A DNA stretch of 64,000 bases from an uncultured Clostridia bacterium. Lineage in GTDB: Bacteria > Bacillota > Clostridia > Christensenellales > QALW01. Of the stretch, positions 8,395-17,288 are shown in pieces. The stretch spans positions 1 through 64,000 of the forward strand of contig CAKSKV010000006.1 of NCBI GenBank assembly GCA_934465535.1, in the 5' to 3' direction. A program made the translations under genes and the position numbers. Positions within the stretch are counted from its first letter, which is position 1. Every line of letters begins with the position of its first letter. The notes beneath the pieces were generated by a model. That model did not search any database, was not told the origin of the DNA, and saw only the letters and a list, made by a program, of their open reading frames with translations.

Positions 8395-9219
8395 TCAGCG
8401 CACCCCTATTACAGTGCGGGGAGCATTTCCCGACAAAAGCTCGGATATGCGGTATTTTGCGCTGCCGATGATAACCTGCGTGCCCTGCATAACGGGCTGC
8501 TTTATATATTCAAGCTTTGCGCCGGCTCCGTTTGCGCCGCGGCGGGAAGCGCCGATGCAGTGCTGTTGGGCAAGACCTATGTTTTGCAGCACTTCGTTTA
8601 TGTCGGCACCCGATATTTCTTCAATAAGGGTGGAGGGGTCTGCGGGGTCGCGGTATATGCCCAGCGCGGAGGTCATTATCAGCAGCGTGCGGGCCTTTAC
8701 AAGGCAGGCCACGACTGCGGCAGTTTCGTCGTTATCAACACATTCCACTACATGCTCTCCTTTTTTGCGAAGAGTGGAAAGCTCATAATTAAGGTTTTCA
8801 CGGGTGGATACGGCATCGTTATAGTTTATAATGGGCACCGCGCCCTGCTCCCGTGCACGCAGCAGAAGAGCTTTTATTTGGGCGCGCTTTTTGTCGTCAT
8901 TGAAATGCTGATGCTCAAGCAGCACCTGACGCACACTGTATTCCGGTGAGATAAACCGGCGGTAGTTTTCCATAAGGATGGATTGCCCCTGCGAGGCGTA
9001 GTCGGTTTTGTTCTCATCGTCGGTGCCGGAAAGCTCGCGGCCGCTGCGCTTCATATAATCAAGACGCCCGATTTCGGTAGCGCCGGAGGAAACCCAGATA
9101 TATCCCGGACGCAGCTCCGAGCCCAGCTTTGAGAAGATGTTGTAGTCAATATCGTTATCCTCACGGCGGATAAGCGCCATGGAGCCGATCTTACCCACAA
9201 GTTCAAAATCAAATTTCAT
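8395..9219 (-). CDS. amino-acid kinase family protein, glutamate 5-kinase-like
   Basis: Glutamate 5-kinase phosphorylates glutamate in the first step of proline synthesis. The 274-aa product has the amino-acid kinase layout: an N-terminal KIGSMAL segment replacing the usual KxGSS, IWVSSGATEIG (compare VSSGA of ProB), DNDETAAVVACLVKA, LLIMTSALGIYRDP and a late GAGAKLEYIKQPVMQGTQVII segment. There is no C-terminal PUA domain. The start ATG 9219 is preceded by GCAGGT and an own promoter. A probable proA fragment sits at the far end of the window, not beside it. Divergence in the phosphate loop leaves room for another substrate, so I give no symbol. Confidence 0.72.
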   Translation of the reverse strand: MKFDFELVGKIGSMALIRREDNDIDYNIFSKLGSELRPGYIWVSSGATEIGRLDYMKRSGRELSGTDDENKTDYASQGQSILMENYRRFISPEYSVRQVLLEHQHFNDDKKRAQIKALLLRAREQGAVPIINYNDAVSTRENLNYELSTLRKKGEHVVECVDNDETAAVVACLVKARTLLIMTSALGIYRDPADPSTLIEEISGADINEVLQNIGLAQQHCIGASRRGANGAGAKLEYIKQPVMQGTQVIIGSAKYRISELLSGNAPRTVIGVR

Positions 9220-9271
9220 ATTTTACCTGCGGCCGGAGCCGCTGCCTTTCCGCGTTTTTTGCGTATTTTGA

Positions 9272-9300
9272 ATTGTAGCATATTTCTGCGTTTTTTACAA
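9272..9300 (-). promoter_or_regulatory. promoter of the glutamate 5-kinase-like gene
   Basis: On the minus strand: TTGTAA (9300-9295), 17-bp spacer, TACAAT (9277-9272) with extended TG. Confidence 0.82.
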
Positions 9301-9391
9301 CACGACCGCAGCTTTTATGCAAAAAATATCTTTCGTATTGCTGCCGACTGTTAAAATTGAGCTTAATATGTGATTTTTGAACAAATATAAC

Positions 9392-9420
9392 TTGATAAAT
9401 TGCCGGATGTTAATTATAAT
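9392..9420 (+). promoter_or_regulatory. promoter of the phosphohexomutase gene
   Basis: TTGATA (9392-9397), 17-bp spacer, TATAAT (9415-9420). Confidence 0.85.
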
Positions 9421-9553
9421 AGTATCGGTCTTAAGAAGGCTCTGCGCGTTTTATAAAAGCGCCGCGGAACAATTCCCGCCAAGTCTGTCTGCCTTGCGAA
9501 AGCTGCAAAACAGGCGGACGGCGGAAAAATAAGCGAAGGATACGGTGAAGAGA

Positions 9554-11089
9554 ATGCTCAATAAAGAATGGAAAAAATTCAAAAGCGGCAGCGATGTGCG
9601 CGGCGTGGCTCTTGAGGGCGTGAAGGATATGCCGGTAACCCTTACCGACGAGGCTGTAACGGCCATAACCGACGGCTTTGCTTTTTGGCTTTGCCAAAGA
9701 ATAAATAAAAAGCCGGAAGAAATATGGGTATCGGTGGGACATGATTCCCGCGTGTCCGGCCCCCGTATGAAGAAGGATGTAATTGACGCGCTTACCCGTG
9801 CGGGGATCAACTGCTATGATTTCGGCTTGATGAGCACCCCGGGAATGTTTATGTCCTGCGTGGACGAAAAGCTGCATTGCGATGCGGCGATACAGCTTAC
9901 CGCCAGCCATCATCCGTTCAACAGAAACGGTCTTAAATTTTTCACAAAGCAGGGCGGGCTTGAGGAAAGCGATATAACCGCGCTGCTGGAAAATGCGCAG
10001 GAGGGCAGGCGTCTGCCCGATGCACCCGGCGCAAAGGTGGAAAAATACGATTTTCTTTCGGTGTATGCGGCCATGCTTGCGGATATGGTGCGCAAAAATG
10101 TAAACGCCGAGGACTACGAGCATCCGCTTAAGGGCTTCCGTATAGTGGTGGATGCGGGCAACGGTGCCGGCGGTTTTTATGCAAACAAGGTGCTTAAGCC
10201 CTTGGGCGCGGATACTACGGGCAGCCAGTTCCTTGAGCCGGACGGATATTTTCCCAATCATGTGCCCAATCCCGAAAATGAGGATGCTATGCACGCCATA
10301 ATGAAGGCGGTAAAGGAAAACAATGCTGATATAGGCTTGATATTCGATACCGATGTGGACCGCGCCGGAGCGGTGGATTCCCAGGGACGCGAAATAAACA
10401 AAAACCGCCTTATTGCCCTTATTTCCGCAATACTTATAGGCGAGCATCCGGGCGCGACCATAGTAACGGATTCCATTACTTCAAGCGGCCTGAAGGATTT
10501 TATAGAAAACAAGCTGGGCGGACATCATCACAGATTCCGCAGGGGCTATAAAAATGTTATAAACGAGGCCATTCGCCTTAACAACGAGGGCGTTTACTGC
10601 CCGCTTGCCATTGAAACCAGCGGCCATGCGGCCATAAAGGAGAATTACTTCCTGGATGACGGCGCATATCTTGTAACCAGGCTGCTTATAAAAATGGCTC
10701 AGCTGAAAAAAGAGGGCAAAAAGCTTGAGGATATGCTTTCCGGCCTTGCAGAGCCCAAGGAAAGCATGGAATTCCGCATGAACATTACCACCGAGGATTT
10801 CAAGGCGTACGGACAGAAGGTAATCGATGAGCTTACCGCATACTCAAAGACTGCGCCGGGCTGGCACTGCGCGCCGGATAATCACGAGGGTATAAGAGCC
10901 TCCTTTGACAAAAACGACGGCGACGGCTGGTTCCTGCTTCGCCTTTCGGTGCACGATCCTCTCATGCCGCTTAATATCGAGTCCGATTCCGAGGGCGGAG
11001 TGCGCATAATTGCGCAGAAGCTGTGTGATTTCCTTGAGAAATACGATTCTCTTGACACTGCACCGCTTAAGGCGTGGCTTGCAAAATAA
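9554..11089 (+). CDS. phosphoglucomutase/phosphomannomutase, alpha-D-phosphohexomutase family
   Basis: The enzyme interconverts hexose 1- and 6-phosphates for cell-surface sugar synthesis; glucose and mannose phosphates are both used by relatives. The family signatures are present: the phosphoserine loop QLTASHHPFNRNG (catalytic Ser), metal loop FDTDVDRAGAVD, sugar-specificity region AIETSGHAAIKENYFLDDGA, and a C-terminal phosphate-binding segment. Length is 511 aa from ATG 9554; an in-frame GTG at 9545, closer to AAGGA, would add three residues. It precedes transketolase but has its own promoter. UDP-glucose for the glucan synthase at 31.6 kb would need such a mutase, but this link is only inference. 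Confidence 0.9.
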   Translation: MLNKEWKKFKSGSDVRGVALEGVKDMPVTLTDEAVTAITDGFAFWLCQRINKKPEEIWVSVGHDSRVSGPRMKKDVIDALTRAGINCYDFGLMSTPGMFMSCVDEKLHCDAAIQLTASHHPFNRNGLKFFTKQGGLEESDITALLENAQEGRRLPDAPGAKVEKYDFLSVYAAMLADMVRKNVNAEDYEHPLKGFRIVVDAGNGAGGFYANKVLKPLGADTTGSQFLEPDGYFPNHVPNPENEDAMHAIMKAVKENNADIGLIFDTDVDRAGAVDSQGREINKNRLIALISAILIGEHPGATIVTDSITSSGLKDFIENKLGGHHHRFRRGYKNVINEAIRLNNEGVYCPLAIETSGHAAIKENYFLDDGAYLVTRLLIKMAQLKKEGKKLEDMLSGLAEPKESMEFRMNITTEDFKAYGQKVIDELTAYSKTAPGWHCAPDNHEGIRASFDKNDGDGWFLLRLSVHDPLMPLNIESDSEGGVRIIAQKLCDFLEKYDSLDTAPLKAWLAK

Positions 11090-11108
11090 GAGACTCCAAA
11101 AGATAATC

Positions 11109-11137
11109 TTGATTTCCGCACCGGTATAGTGTATAAT
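11109..11137 (+). promoter_or_regulatory. promoter of tkt
   Basis: TTGATT (11109-11114), 17-bp spacer, TATAAT (11132-11137). The leader is about 45 nt. Confidence 0.85.
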
Positions 11138-11189
11138 AGATACAATTTCAAAGATGCGTGACATTTCAATAAATTACAGGAGGAACAAC

Positions 11190-13175
11190 ATGAAACCTAT
11201 TGAACAAAAGACTGTTAACGCCATCCGTATTCTTGCGGCAGAGGGCGTGCAGAAGGCAAACAGCGGACATCCGGGCCTTCCCATGGGTGCTGCGCCGCTT
11301 GCTTATGCCGTATACGGCAGAGAACTCAAGCACAATCCCAAGGATTCTTCCTTTGCAGACCGTGACAGATTCATCCTTTCCGCCGGACATGGCTCCATGC
11401 TGCTTTATTCCGTGCTGCATCTGTGCGGCTACAAGGTTTCCATGGAGGATATAAAGGCTTTCCGTCAGTGGGGCAGCAAAACTCCGGGACACCCCGAGTA
11501 CGGCCACACGGACGGCGTAGAAACTACCACGGGCCCTCTCGGTCAGGGCGTTGCCAATGCCGTGGGTATGGCGATTGCGGAAAGCCATCTGGCTGCAAAG
11601 TTCAATAAGCCCGGTTTCCCGGTGGTGGATCACTACACCTATGTTCTGGTGGGCGACGGCTGCCTTCAGGAGGGAATCGAGCAGGAGGCGGCATCTCTTG
11701 CGGGCACTCTCAAGCTGGGCAAGCTTATAATGATCTACGATAAAAACAACATCACCATTGAGGGCGATATCAATGTGACCTTCTCCGAGGATGTGGGAGC
11801 CCGTCACGCCGCCTGCGGCTGGCAGGTTATAAATGTTGAGGACGGAAACGATGTTGATGCCGTTGCCGCTGCCATTGAGCAGGCAAAGGCGGAAACCGAA
11901 AAGCCCTCCATCATCATCTGCCGCACTCAGATCGGCTACGGCTGCCCCGCAAAGCAGGGCAAGGCCAGCGCGCACGGCGAGCCTTTGGGCGCGGAGAATC
12001 TGGCCGAGGCCAAGAAAACTCTGGGCTGGGATTACGCCCCCTTTGAGATACCGCAGGATGTATACGACTGCATGGCGGAAAATGCCGCCCGCGGCGCTCA
12101 GGCTCAGAAGGACTGGGAGGCCATGATGCAGAAGTACGCAGCCGAATATCCGGCGGAGTATGCCGAGTATCAGCAGTGGATGAACCGTGAATTCCCCGTT
12201 GACCTGATGAAGGACGACGAGTTCTGGAAGAGCGAGGGCAAGCCCAACGCCACCCGTGCCTCCTCCGGCACCATGCTTAACCGTATTGCGGCTATGCAGC
12301 CCAATCTCTTCGGCGGAAGCGCCGACCTTGCACCCTCCAATAAGAGCCTTATGAAGGATCGCGAGTATTACAGCCCGGCAAACAGGGCAGGTTCCAACTT
12401 CCATTTCGGCATTCGCGAGCATGCCATGGCGGCTATCTGCAACGGACTTTATCTCCACGGCGGCGTAACGCCGTACTGCGCTACTTTCTTTGTGTTTTCC
12501 GACTATATGAAGAACGCCATGCGTATGTCGGCTCTTATGAAGCTGCCCGTAATTTATATCCTTACCCATGACTCCATCGGCGTAGGCGAGGACGGCCCCA
12601 CCCATGAGCCCATTGAGCATCTTGCTTCCCTGCGCTCCATTCCGGGTCTTACCGTTATCCGCCCGGCTGACGATAAAGAAACCGCAGCGGCTTACTGCGC
12701 AGCCGTTACCCGCAAGAGCCCCACTGCGCTCATACTTACCCGTCAGAACCTGCCGCAGTACGAAAACAGCGGCAAAGAGGCGCTTAAGGGTGCATATATC
12801 CTGAAGAATTCCGTAAAGGCGGTTCCGGATGTTATTCTTATGGCCTCCGGCTCCGAGGTGGAACAGATATTCAAGGCAAGCGAGATGCTGGCCGAGCAGG
12901 GTGTTGATGCCCGCGTTGTTTCCATGCCCTCCTGGGAGCTTTTCGAGGAGCAGTCCGATGAATACAAGGAGTCCGTACTGCCCGGCGCGGTTCGCGCCCG
13001 TGTGGCTATTGAGGCGGCCTCAAGCTTTGGCTGGGCTAAGTATGTCGGCCTTGACGGCGAGATTATTTCCATCGATCATTTCGGTGCAAGCGCACCGGCT
13101 TCCGTGCTGTTCAAGGAGTTCGGCATTACGGCAGAGCATGTTGTTCAGGCGGCTTTGCGCGTTGTAAAAAAGTAA
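11190..13175 (+). CDS. tkt: transketolase
   Basis: Transketolase moves two-carbon units between sugar phosphates in the non-oxidative pentose phosphate pathway using thiamine diphosphate. The 661-aa protein shows SGHPGLPMGAAP, GHGSMLLYSVLHLCGY, GHPEYGHTDGVETTTGPLGQG, the ThDP/metal motif GDGCLQEGIEQEAASLAG...KNNITIEG, and FGIREHAMAAICNGLYLHGG with the conserved Glu. ATG 11190 has AGGAGG at 11178-11183; the frame extends further upstream without a usable start. Codons are biased to C-ending Ile/Thr and AAG/GAG, which suggests high expression. Confidence 0.97.
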   Translation: MKPIEQKTVNAIRILAAEGVQKANSGHPGLPMGAAPLAYAVYGRELKHNPKDSSFADRDRFILSAGHGSMLLYSVLHLCGYKVSMEDIKAFRQWGSKTPGHPEYGHTDGVETTTGPLGQGVANAVGMAIAESHLAAKFNKPGFPVVDHYTYVLVGDGCLQEGIEQEAASLAGTLKLGKLIMIYDKNNITIEGDINVTFSEDVGARHAACGWQVINVEDGNDVDAVAAAIEQAKAETEKPSIIICRTQIGYGCPAKQGKASAHGEPLGAENLAEAKKTLGWDYAPFEIPQDVYDCMAENAARGAQAQKDWEAMMQKYAAEYPAEYAEYQQWMNREFPVDLMKDDEFWKSEGKPNATRASSGTMLNRIAAMQPNLFGGSADLAPSNKSLMKDREYYSPANRAGSNFHFGIREHAMAAICNGLYLHGGVTPYCATFFVFSDYMKNAMRMSALMKLPVIYILTHDSIGVGEDGPTHEPIEHLASLRSIPGLTVIRPADDKETAAAYCAAVTRKSPTALILTRQNLPQYENSGKEALKGAYILKNSVKAVPDVILMASGSEVEQIFKASEMLAEQGVDARVVSMPSWELFEEQSDEYKESVLPGAVRARVAIEAASSFGWAKYVGLDGEIISIDHFGASAPASVLFKEFGITAEHVVQAALRVVKK

Positions 13176-13203
13176 TGAACGCTTAATACGGACAATTTTT
13201 TCG

Positions 13204-13236
13204 GCCTTCCGCATATATTATTGCGGAGGGCTTTTT
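13204..13236 (+). terminator. intrinsic terminator of tkt
   Basis: GCCTTCCGCA (13204-13213) pairs with TGCGGAGGGC (13222-13231, one G-U) followed by TTTTT. Confidence 0.88.
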
Positions 13237-13276
13237 ATTATCCGGGTACAACATTCTGAAACGGGAGGCGGGTAAA

Positions 13277-13531
13277 TTGAGTATAAGGTATAATGAGCTT
13301 AGGCAAAAGGAAGTGGTGAACATCTGCGACGGCAGGCGTTTGGGCTGTGTATGCGATGCCGTGCTTAACAAAGGAGGGCAGATAGAGGCGTTGGTGGTGC
13401 CCGGGCAGTGCGGGATGTTTTCCTTTATGCGCTCGGGAAAGGAAACGGTTATACCGTGGTGCCGCATAGTAAGGCTGGGGGACGATGTTATCCTTGTGGA
13501 TATTGACGGAGTTCCGGTAAAAAAGGGCTGA
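13277..13531 (+). CDS. ylmC: YlmC/YmxH family PRC-barrel protein
   Basis: This 84-aa protein matches the small PRC-barrel family annotated as YlmC/YmxH sporulation proteins in Bacillota, whose precise role is unknown. The pattern is LRQKEVVNICDGRRLGCVCD, then QIEALVVPG, a variable FMRSGKETVIPW and a final DVILVD. The start is TTG 13277, supported by GGGAGG at 13263-13268; there is no ATG or GTG in position. It stands alone between the tkt terminator and the nrdR promoter. Confidence 0.85.
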   Translation: MSIRYNELRQKEVVNICDGRRLGCVCDAVLNKGGQIEALVVPGQCGMFSFMRSGKETVIPWCRIVRLGDDVILVDIDGVPVKKG

Positions 13532-13546
13532 AATGAAAATCAAGAC

Positions 13547-13575
13547 TGGACGGTGCAAAAAGGATGTGTTATAAT
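13547..13575 (+). promoter_or_regulatory. promoter of nrdR-pgeF-recG
   Basis: Weak -35 TGGACG (13547-13552), 17-bp spacer, TATAAT (13570-13575) with an extended TG at 13567. The predicted start is near 13582, giving a leader of about 150 nt. Confidence 0.7.
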
Positions 13576-13599
13576 TCTTAAAGAGAGAATCGGATAAAA

Positions 13600-13680
13600 A
13601 CAGGCTTGCAGCATACGGAGGGCCTTTTGCCTCGGCAAAGCAAAGCAGCCCGGAAAATCCGTTTGCTAAAACGGGCCTGT
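13600..13680 (+). ncRNA. structured leader RNA candidate upstream of nrdR
   Basis: Nested pairings form one long bulged stem-loop: ACAGGC (13600-13605) with GCCTGT (13675-13680); GCATACGGA (13611-13619) with TCCGTTTGC (13658-13666, one T-T mismatch); GGGC (13620-13623) with GCCC (13648-13651); TTGCC-TC-GGCAA (13627-13638). No T-run follows, so it is not a plain terminator. I compared it by eye with SRP RNA, cobalamin, c-di-GMP and ZTP riboswitch signatures and found no match. Confidence 0.45.
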
Positions 13681-13730
13681 AAAAGCGGTATCAGCGGGAT
13701 AAACGGGCAGGAATAAGGAGCGTGACTTGA

Positions 13731-14213
13731 GTGAAATGCATGTATTGCGGAGCGCCGGACAGCAGGGTGATGGACAGCCGGCCCACTGATGAAGGCACTG
13801 TTATAAGGCGCAGACGGGAATGTGTAAATTGCGGACGCCGTTTTACCACATACGAAAAAATAGAATCTGCACCTCTTATGGTGGTAAAGCGCAACGGCAG
13901 CCGCCAGCTTTTTGACATAGAAAAGGTGCGGGGAGGAATAATCAAGGCCTGCGAAAAATGCAAGGTATCGGCAGAACAGATGGAAGCGCTGGTTATGGAG
14001 ATAGATACGGCGGTGCATGACAGGCACGAGCTGGAAATATCCTCGCTGGAAATAGGCGAGCTGGTAAGCGACGGCCTGCGGGAGCTCGACCCTGTGGCGT
14101 ATATACGCTTTTCCTCGGTTTACCGCGAGCTGAACGATCTTAACAAGCTTATGGAGGAAATGAATAAGCTTATAAAAAAAGACAGCACGCAGGAGAACGG
14201 CACAAAGCAGTGA
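13731..14213 (+). CDS. nrdR: transcriptional repressor NrdR
   Basis: NrdR represses ribonucleotide reductase genes in response to dATP/ATP bound to its ATP-cone. The 160-aa protein has the N-terminal zinc ribbon MKCMYCGAPDSRVMDSRP ... RRRRECVNCGRRFTTYE (four Cys) and the ATP-cone starting near VVKRNGSRQLFDIEKV. The start is GTG 13731 with AAGGAG at 13715-13720; starting later would remove the first zinc ligands. It overlaps the probable upstream reading frame of pgeF. I see no ribonucleotide reductase gene in the window. Confidence 0.96.
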   Translation: MKCMYCGAPDSRVMDSRPTDEGTVIRRRRECVNCGRRFTTYEKIESAPLMVVKRNGSRQLFDIEKVRGGIIKACEKCKVSAEQMEALVMEIDTAVHDRHELEISSLEIGELVSDGLRELDPVAYIRFSSVYRELNDLNKLMEEMNKLIKKDSTQENGTKQ

Positions 14214-14248
14214 ACAAAAGAAAAGAAGCTGACGGAGCAGAAAAGCGT

Positions 14249-15091
14249 ATGAACGAAGATTTTTACTTTTATGACGCGCCAAACGGCGTAAGGCTTATAA
14301 AAAACAAGCGCCTGGATGCCTTTGAAAATATAGCGCACGCCTTTACCACGCGCAGGGGCGGCGTAAGCACGGGAGAATGTGAAAGCCTTAACCTGAGCTG
14401 GAAACGGCGGGATTCACAGGAAAATGTGTGGGAGAATCACTGCCGCATGGCGAAGGCTATGGGAGTGGATGTTGAAAACATAGTGTTTGTCCAGCTTACG
14501 CACAGCGACAGGGTGCTGTGCGTGGATAAGGGCTTCAGAAACGGCGGACGCGGCTGGAGCGATATTCCTGTTGGCTACGATGCGGTAATTACAAATGATA
14601 CCGACACGGTGCTGCTTGCGCGCACGGCGGACTGCGGCACGGTGCTTATGCACGATCCCGTCAGGCAGGTAATAGCGGCGGTGCACAGCGGCTGGAAGGG
14701 GACGGCGGCGGGAGTCATAGTAAACGCCGTGCAGACCATGAAGGAAAAGTACGGCTGTGCCGCGGAGAATATAACGGCGGTGTGCGGACCGAGCATATGC
14801 CCGGAGTGTTTTCTCGTGCATGATGACTGCGCACAGGTGTTCTTTGATGCCTTCGGAAAAGGGAAATACGACAGGCTCATGCCGGACGGCAGATACAGCA
14901 TTGATCTGTGGAGAATAATGGAGGATCAGCTGCTTTCCTGCGGCATAAAGCCGGAAAACATATCGGCGGCGCACTGCTGCACCTGCTGCGATGAGGATAA
15001 TTTCTTTTCACACAGGCGCGGGCGGGGGCACAGCGGCATAATGTTGGCGGTTATAGATATGCGCGGCGCGGAGGAAAAATCAAAAAAATGA
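14249..15091 (+). CDS. pgeF: PgeF/YlmD-type purine nucleoside phosphorylase (formerly 'polyphenol oxidase')
   Basis: Members of this family (YfiH, YlmD, LACC1) act on purine nucleosides and were long annotated as laccases. Motifs: FTTRRGGVSTG, QLTHSDRV, TADCGTVLM, AVHSGWKGTAAG (catalytic His, zinc ligands), CGPSICPECFLV and a final NFFSHRRGRGHSGIM. Length is 280 aa from ATG 14249; GTG 14210, overlapping the nrdR stop, would add 13 residues and is a possible coupled start. Its end overlaps the recG start as ATGA. The Cys-rich CCTCCDEDN segment near the C-terminus is typical of the family. Confidence 0.9.
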   Translation: MNEDFYFYDAPNGVRLIKNKRLDAFENIAHAFTTRRGGVSTGECESLNLSWKRRDSQENVWENHCRMAKAMGVDVENIVFVQLTHSDRVLCVDKGFRNGGRGWSDIPVGYDAVITNDTDTVLLARTADCGTVLMHDPVRQVIAAVHSGWKGTAAGVIVNAVQTMKEKYGCAAENITAVCGPSICPECFLVHDDCAQVFFDAFGKGKYDRLMPDGRYSIDLWRIMEDQLLSCGIKPENISAAHCCTCCDEDNFFSHRRGRGHSGIMLAVIDMRGAEEKSKK

Positions 15092-17088
15092 TAAGCGGCA
15101 TAAAAGGAATAGGGCCTAAAAAAGCAGAAGCGCTTTCGCTTATGGGTATAGACACCCTTGAGCAGGCGCTTTGCGTTGTTCCGGCCTCATATATGGATTT
15201 TACGCATCCCGTTTTCATATCGGACACCCGTAATGCGGAGCCGGCATTTCTGGTTGCTTCGCTTACAGGCAACAGCTACCCGCGAAAGGGGCGAAGCGGA
15301 GTAAGCATGCTTCTTGCGCGCTTTCAAGATGAAACGGGGGGCATAACGGCAATATGGTTCAACCAGCCGTATATGTTCGGCAGGCTGAAAAAAGAGCAAA
15401 GATACAAGCTGTACGGGCGGATAGAAATAAAGGATAAGAGAAGATATATAATAAACCCGATATTTGAGCCGGAGGAAGGCACCGCAATGACGGGAATATG
15501 CCCGGTGTACAGCCTGCCTAAGGGAAGCGGCGTAAGTCAGGGGCTTATGCGCGCGCTTCTCAGGGCGGCGCTTGACGGCTGTGTAATTGAGGATACATTC
15601 CCGCCCTCCCTCAGAGAGCGCTTTACTTTGGCGCACAAAAGATATGCGCTGGAAAACATACATTTTCCTTCAAGCGAGGCGGCGCTTGCCATTGCCAAGC
15701 GCACCGTTGCATTTGAGGAGCTGCTTACGCTGCTTGTAAGCCTTTATGCAAACAAAGAGGCAAAGCAGCACCTGCCGGCGCCCGTAATGAGCACTTCGGG
15801 CTTAAAAAAAGAGTATTCCCAAAGACTGGGGTTCCGGCTTACGGGGGCGCAGGAGCGGGCGCTTGATGATATTGACGTCGATTTTTCTTCCGGCAAAAGC
15901 ATGAACCGCCTGCTTCAGGGCGATGTTGGGTCGGGTAAGACCGCCGTTGCCTTTTATTGCGCGTATGCCGCATGGAAAAACGGCGGGCAGTGCGTTATCA
16001 TGGCACCCACGGAGATACTTGCCCGGCAGCATTTTCTGGCCTTTACGGCGCTTTTTCCGGAGATACCGTGCGTGTATATCCGCGGAGGAATGCGTGCAGG
16101 CGACAGAAAAGAGGCGGAAGAAAAAATTGCATCGGGAGAAGCAGGGGTGATAGTGGGCACACATGCGGTTCTGAGCGAAAAAACAGAATACCGCGATCTG
16201 CGAATGGTGGTTACGGACGAGCAGCATCGCTTCGGGGTGGCGCACAGGGCGCGCCTTGAGGGCAAGGGGGCAAACCCGCACACTCTTGTTATGTCGGCAA
16301 CTCCCATACCGCGCACGCTGGCGCTTGTGCTTTACAGCGACCTTGATGTTTCGGTGCTGGATGAGCTGCCGCCGGGAAGACAGCATATCACAACGGCGGT
16401 CATACCGCCGGCAAGGGAAAGAGCGCTTTTTGAATATATAGCTGCCTGTGCCGGGCAGGGGCTGCAATCCTATATAGTCTGCCCCCTTGTTGACCCAAAT
16501 GAGGATTATGCCGCGCGCAGCGCAAAGGAAATATACGAGGATATGCTTGCGCTTTTGCCGCCGGAGAAGCTGGGGCTTATACACGGCCGTATGAAGGCGG
16601 AGGAAAAGCAGAGCGTCATGGACGGCTTTGTTTCTGGCAAAACGGCGGTGCTTGTTTCCACTACGGTAATTGAGGTGGGGATAAATGTGCCGTCGGCCGT
16701 AAACATGGTGATTGTGGATGCCGAGCGCTTCGGGCTTGCGCAGCTGCACCAGCTGCGGGGCAGAGTAGGCAGAGGCAGCATGAAATCCTATTGCTTTTTG
16801 CTTTCCGCTCAGGACAGCGAACGCCTTGAAATACTTACCAAAACCGACGATGGCTTTGAAATAGCAGAGCAGGATCTTAAACTGCGCGGACCGGGAGATT
16901 ATTTCGGCTTGCGTCAGAGCGGAATGCCGGGTACGGATTTTTCGGCGCTGTTTGCGGATATGAATATGGTAAGGGCGGCAAAGGAGGCACTGGCGCTGAT
17001 AGTATGCGAGCCGGAATACAAAAATCTTTATGCTTCTTTGCGGGCAAGTGCCATTTCAAACGGGGAAAAAGAGGTCACATACAATTAG
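15088..17088 (+). CDS. recG: ATP-dependent DNA helicase RecG
   Basis: RecG remodels stalled replication forks and Holliday junctions. The 666-aa protein has an N-terminal wedge/OB region (GIKGIGPKKAEALSLMGI, then an OB fold), Walker A GDVGSGKT near residue 277, the DEQH box TDEQHRFGV near residue 377, SATPIPRTLA and the C-terminal helicase motifs VSTTVIEVGINVP and QLRGRVGRG. Start ATG 15088 overlaps the pgeF stop by four bases. It ends the nrdR-pgeF-recG transcript. Confidence 0.97.
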   Translation: MISGIKGIGPKKAEALSLMGIDTLEQALCVVPASYMDFTHPVFISDTRNAEPAFLVASLTGNSYPRKGRSGVSMLLARFQDETGGITAIWFNQPYMFGRLKKEQRYKLYGRIEIKDKRRYIINPIFEPEEGTAMTGICPVYSLPKGSGVSQGLMRALLRAALDGCVIEDTFPPSLRERFTLAHKRYALENIHFPSSEAALAIAKRTVAFEELLTLLVSLYANKEAKQHLPAPVMSTSGLKKEYSQRLGFRLTGAQERALDDIDVDFSSGKSMNRLLQGDVGSGKTAVAFYCAYAAWKNGGQCVIMAPTEILARQHFLAFTALFPEIPCVYIRGGMRAGDRKEAEEKIASGEAGVIVGTHAVLSEKTEYRDLRMVVTDEQHRFGVAHRARLEGKGANPHTLVMSATPIPRTLALVLYSDLDVSVLDELPPGRQHITTAVIPPARERALFEYIAACAGQGLQSYIVCPLVDPNEDYAARSAKEIYEDMLALLPPEKLGLIHGRMKAEEKQSVMDGFVSGKTAVLVSTTVIEVGINVPSAVNMVIVDAERFGLAQLHQLRGRVGRGSMKSYCFLLSAQDSERLEILTKTDDGFEIAEQDLKLRGPGDYFGLRQSGMPGTDFSALFADMNMVRAAKEALALIVCEPEYKNLYASLRASAISNGEKEVTYN

Positions 17089-17112
17089 GGAGCGGCTTTA
17101 ACATGCGTTTTT

Positions 17113-17126
17113 TCACACATGTGTGA
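17113..17126. promoter_or_regulatory. perfect 14-bp palindrome, possible operator
   Basis: TCACACATGTGTGA is a perfect inverted repeat 25 bp after recG and about 90 bp upstream of the next promoter. No repressor gene is adjacent, so function is unknown. Confidence 0.35.
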
Positions 17127-17216
17127 TTGATACGCGTTTTTTATAATTGCGGCGGCATATATTTATAAAACGGCATATGAAAACCGCATGAATTCCGCAT
17201 AAGCTGTAAAAATGCG

Positions 17217-17245
17217 TTTACTAACCGAACAATGTGCGGTATAAT
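17217..17245 (+). promoter_or_regulatory. promoter of the GNAT-fold gene
   Basis: TTTACT (17217-17222), 17-bp spacer, TATAAT (17240-17245). Confidence 0.8.
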
Positions 17246-17288
17246 GCCTGCGTATTCATTATTTATTCATATTCAAGGAGAAACCGCA

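Larger units (their letters stand above)
9220..9553. other. divergent promoter region between the kinase and phosphohexomutase genes
   Basis: No gene is seen in these 334 bp. It carries back-to-back promoters, one for each flanking gene, about 92 bp apart. The plus-strand transcript would have a leader of about 125 nt with no evident known RNA motif. Confidence 0.75.

Noticed and set aside
11166..12620. 484-codon minus-strand frame opposite tkt
   Set aside because: Transketolase motifs are complete on the plus strand; the antisense frame is a codon-bias shadow.
13600..13680. Small SRP RNA or a known riboswitch
   Set aside because: The conserved GGAAGGAAGCAGCC of SRP RNA and the boxes of cobalamin, c-di-GMP and ZTP classes are not present.
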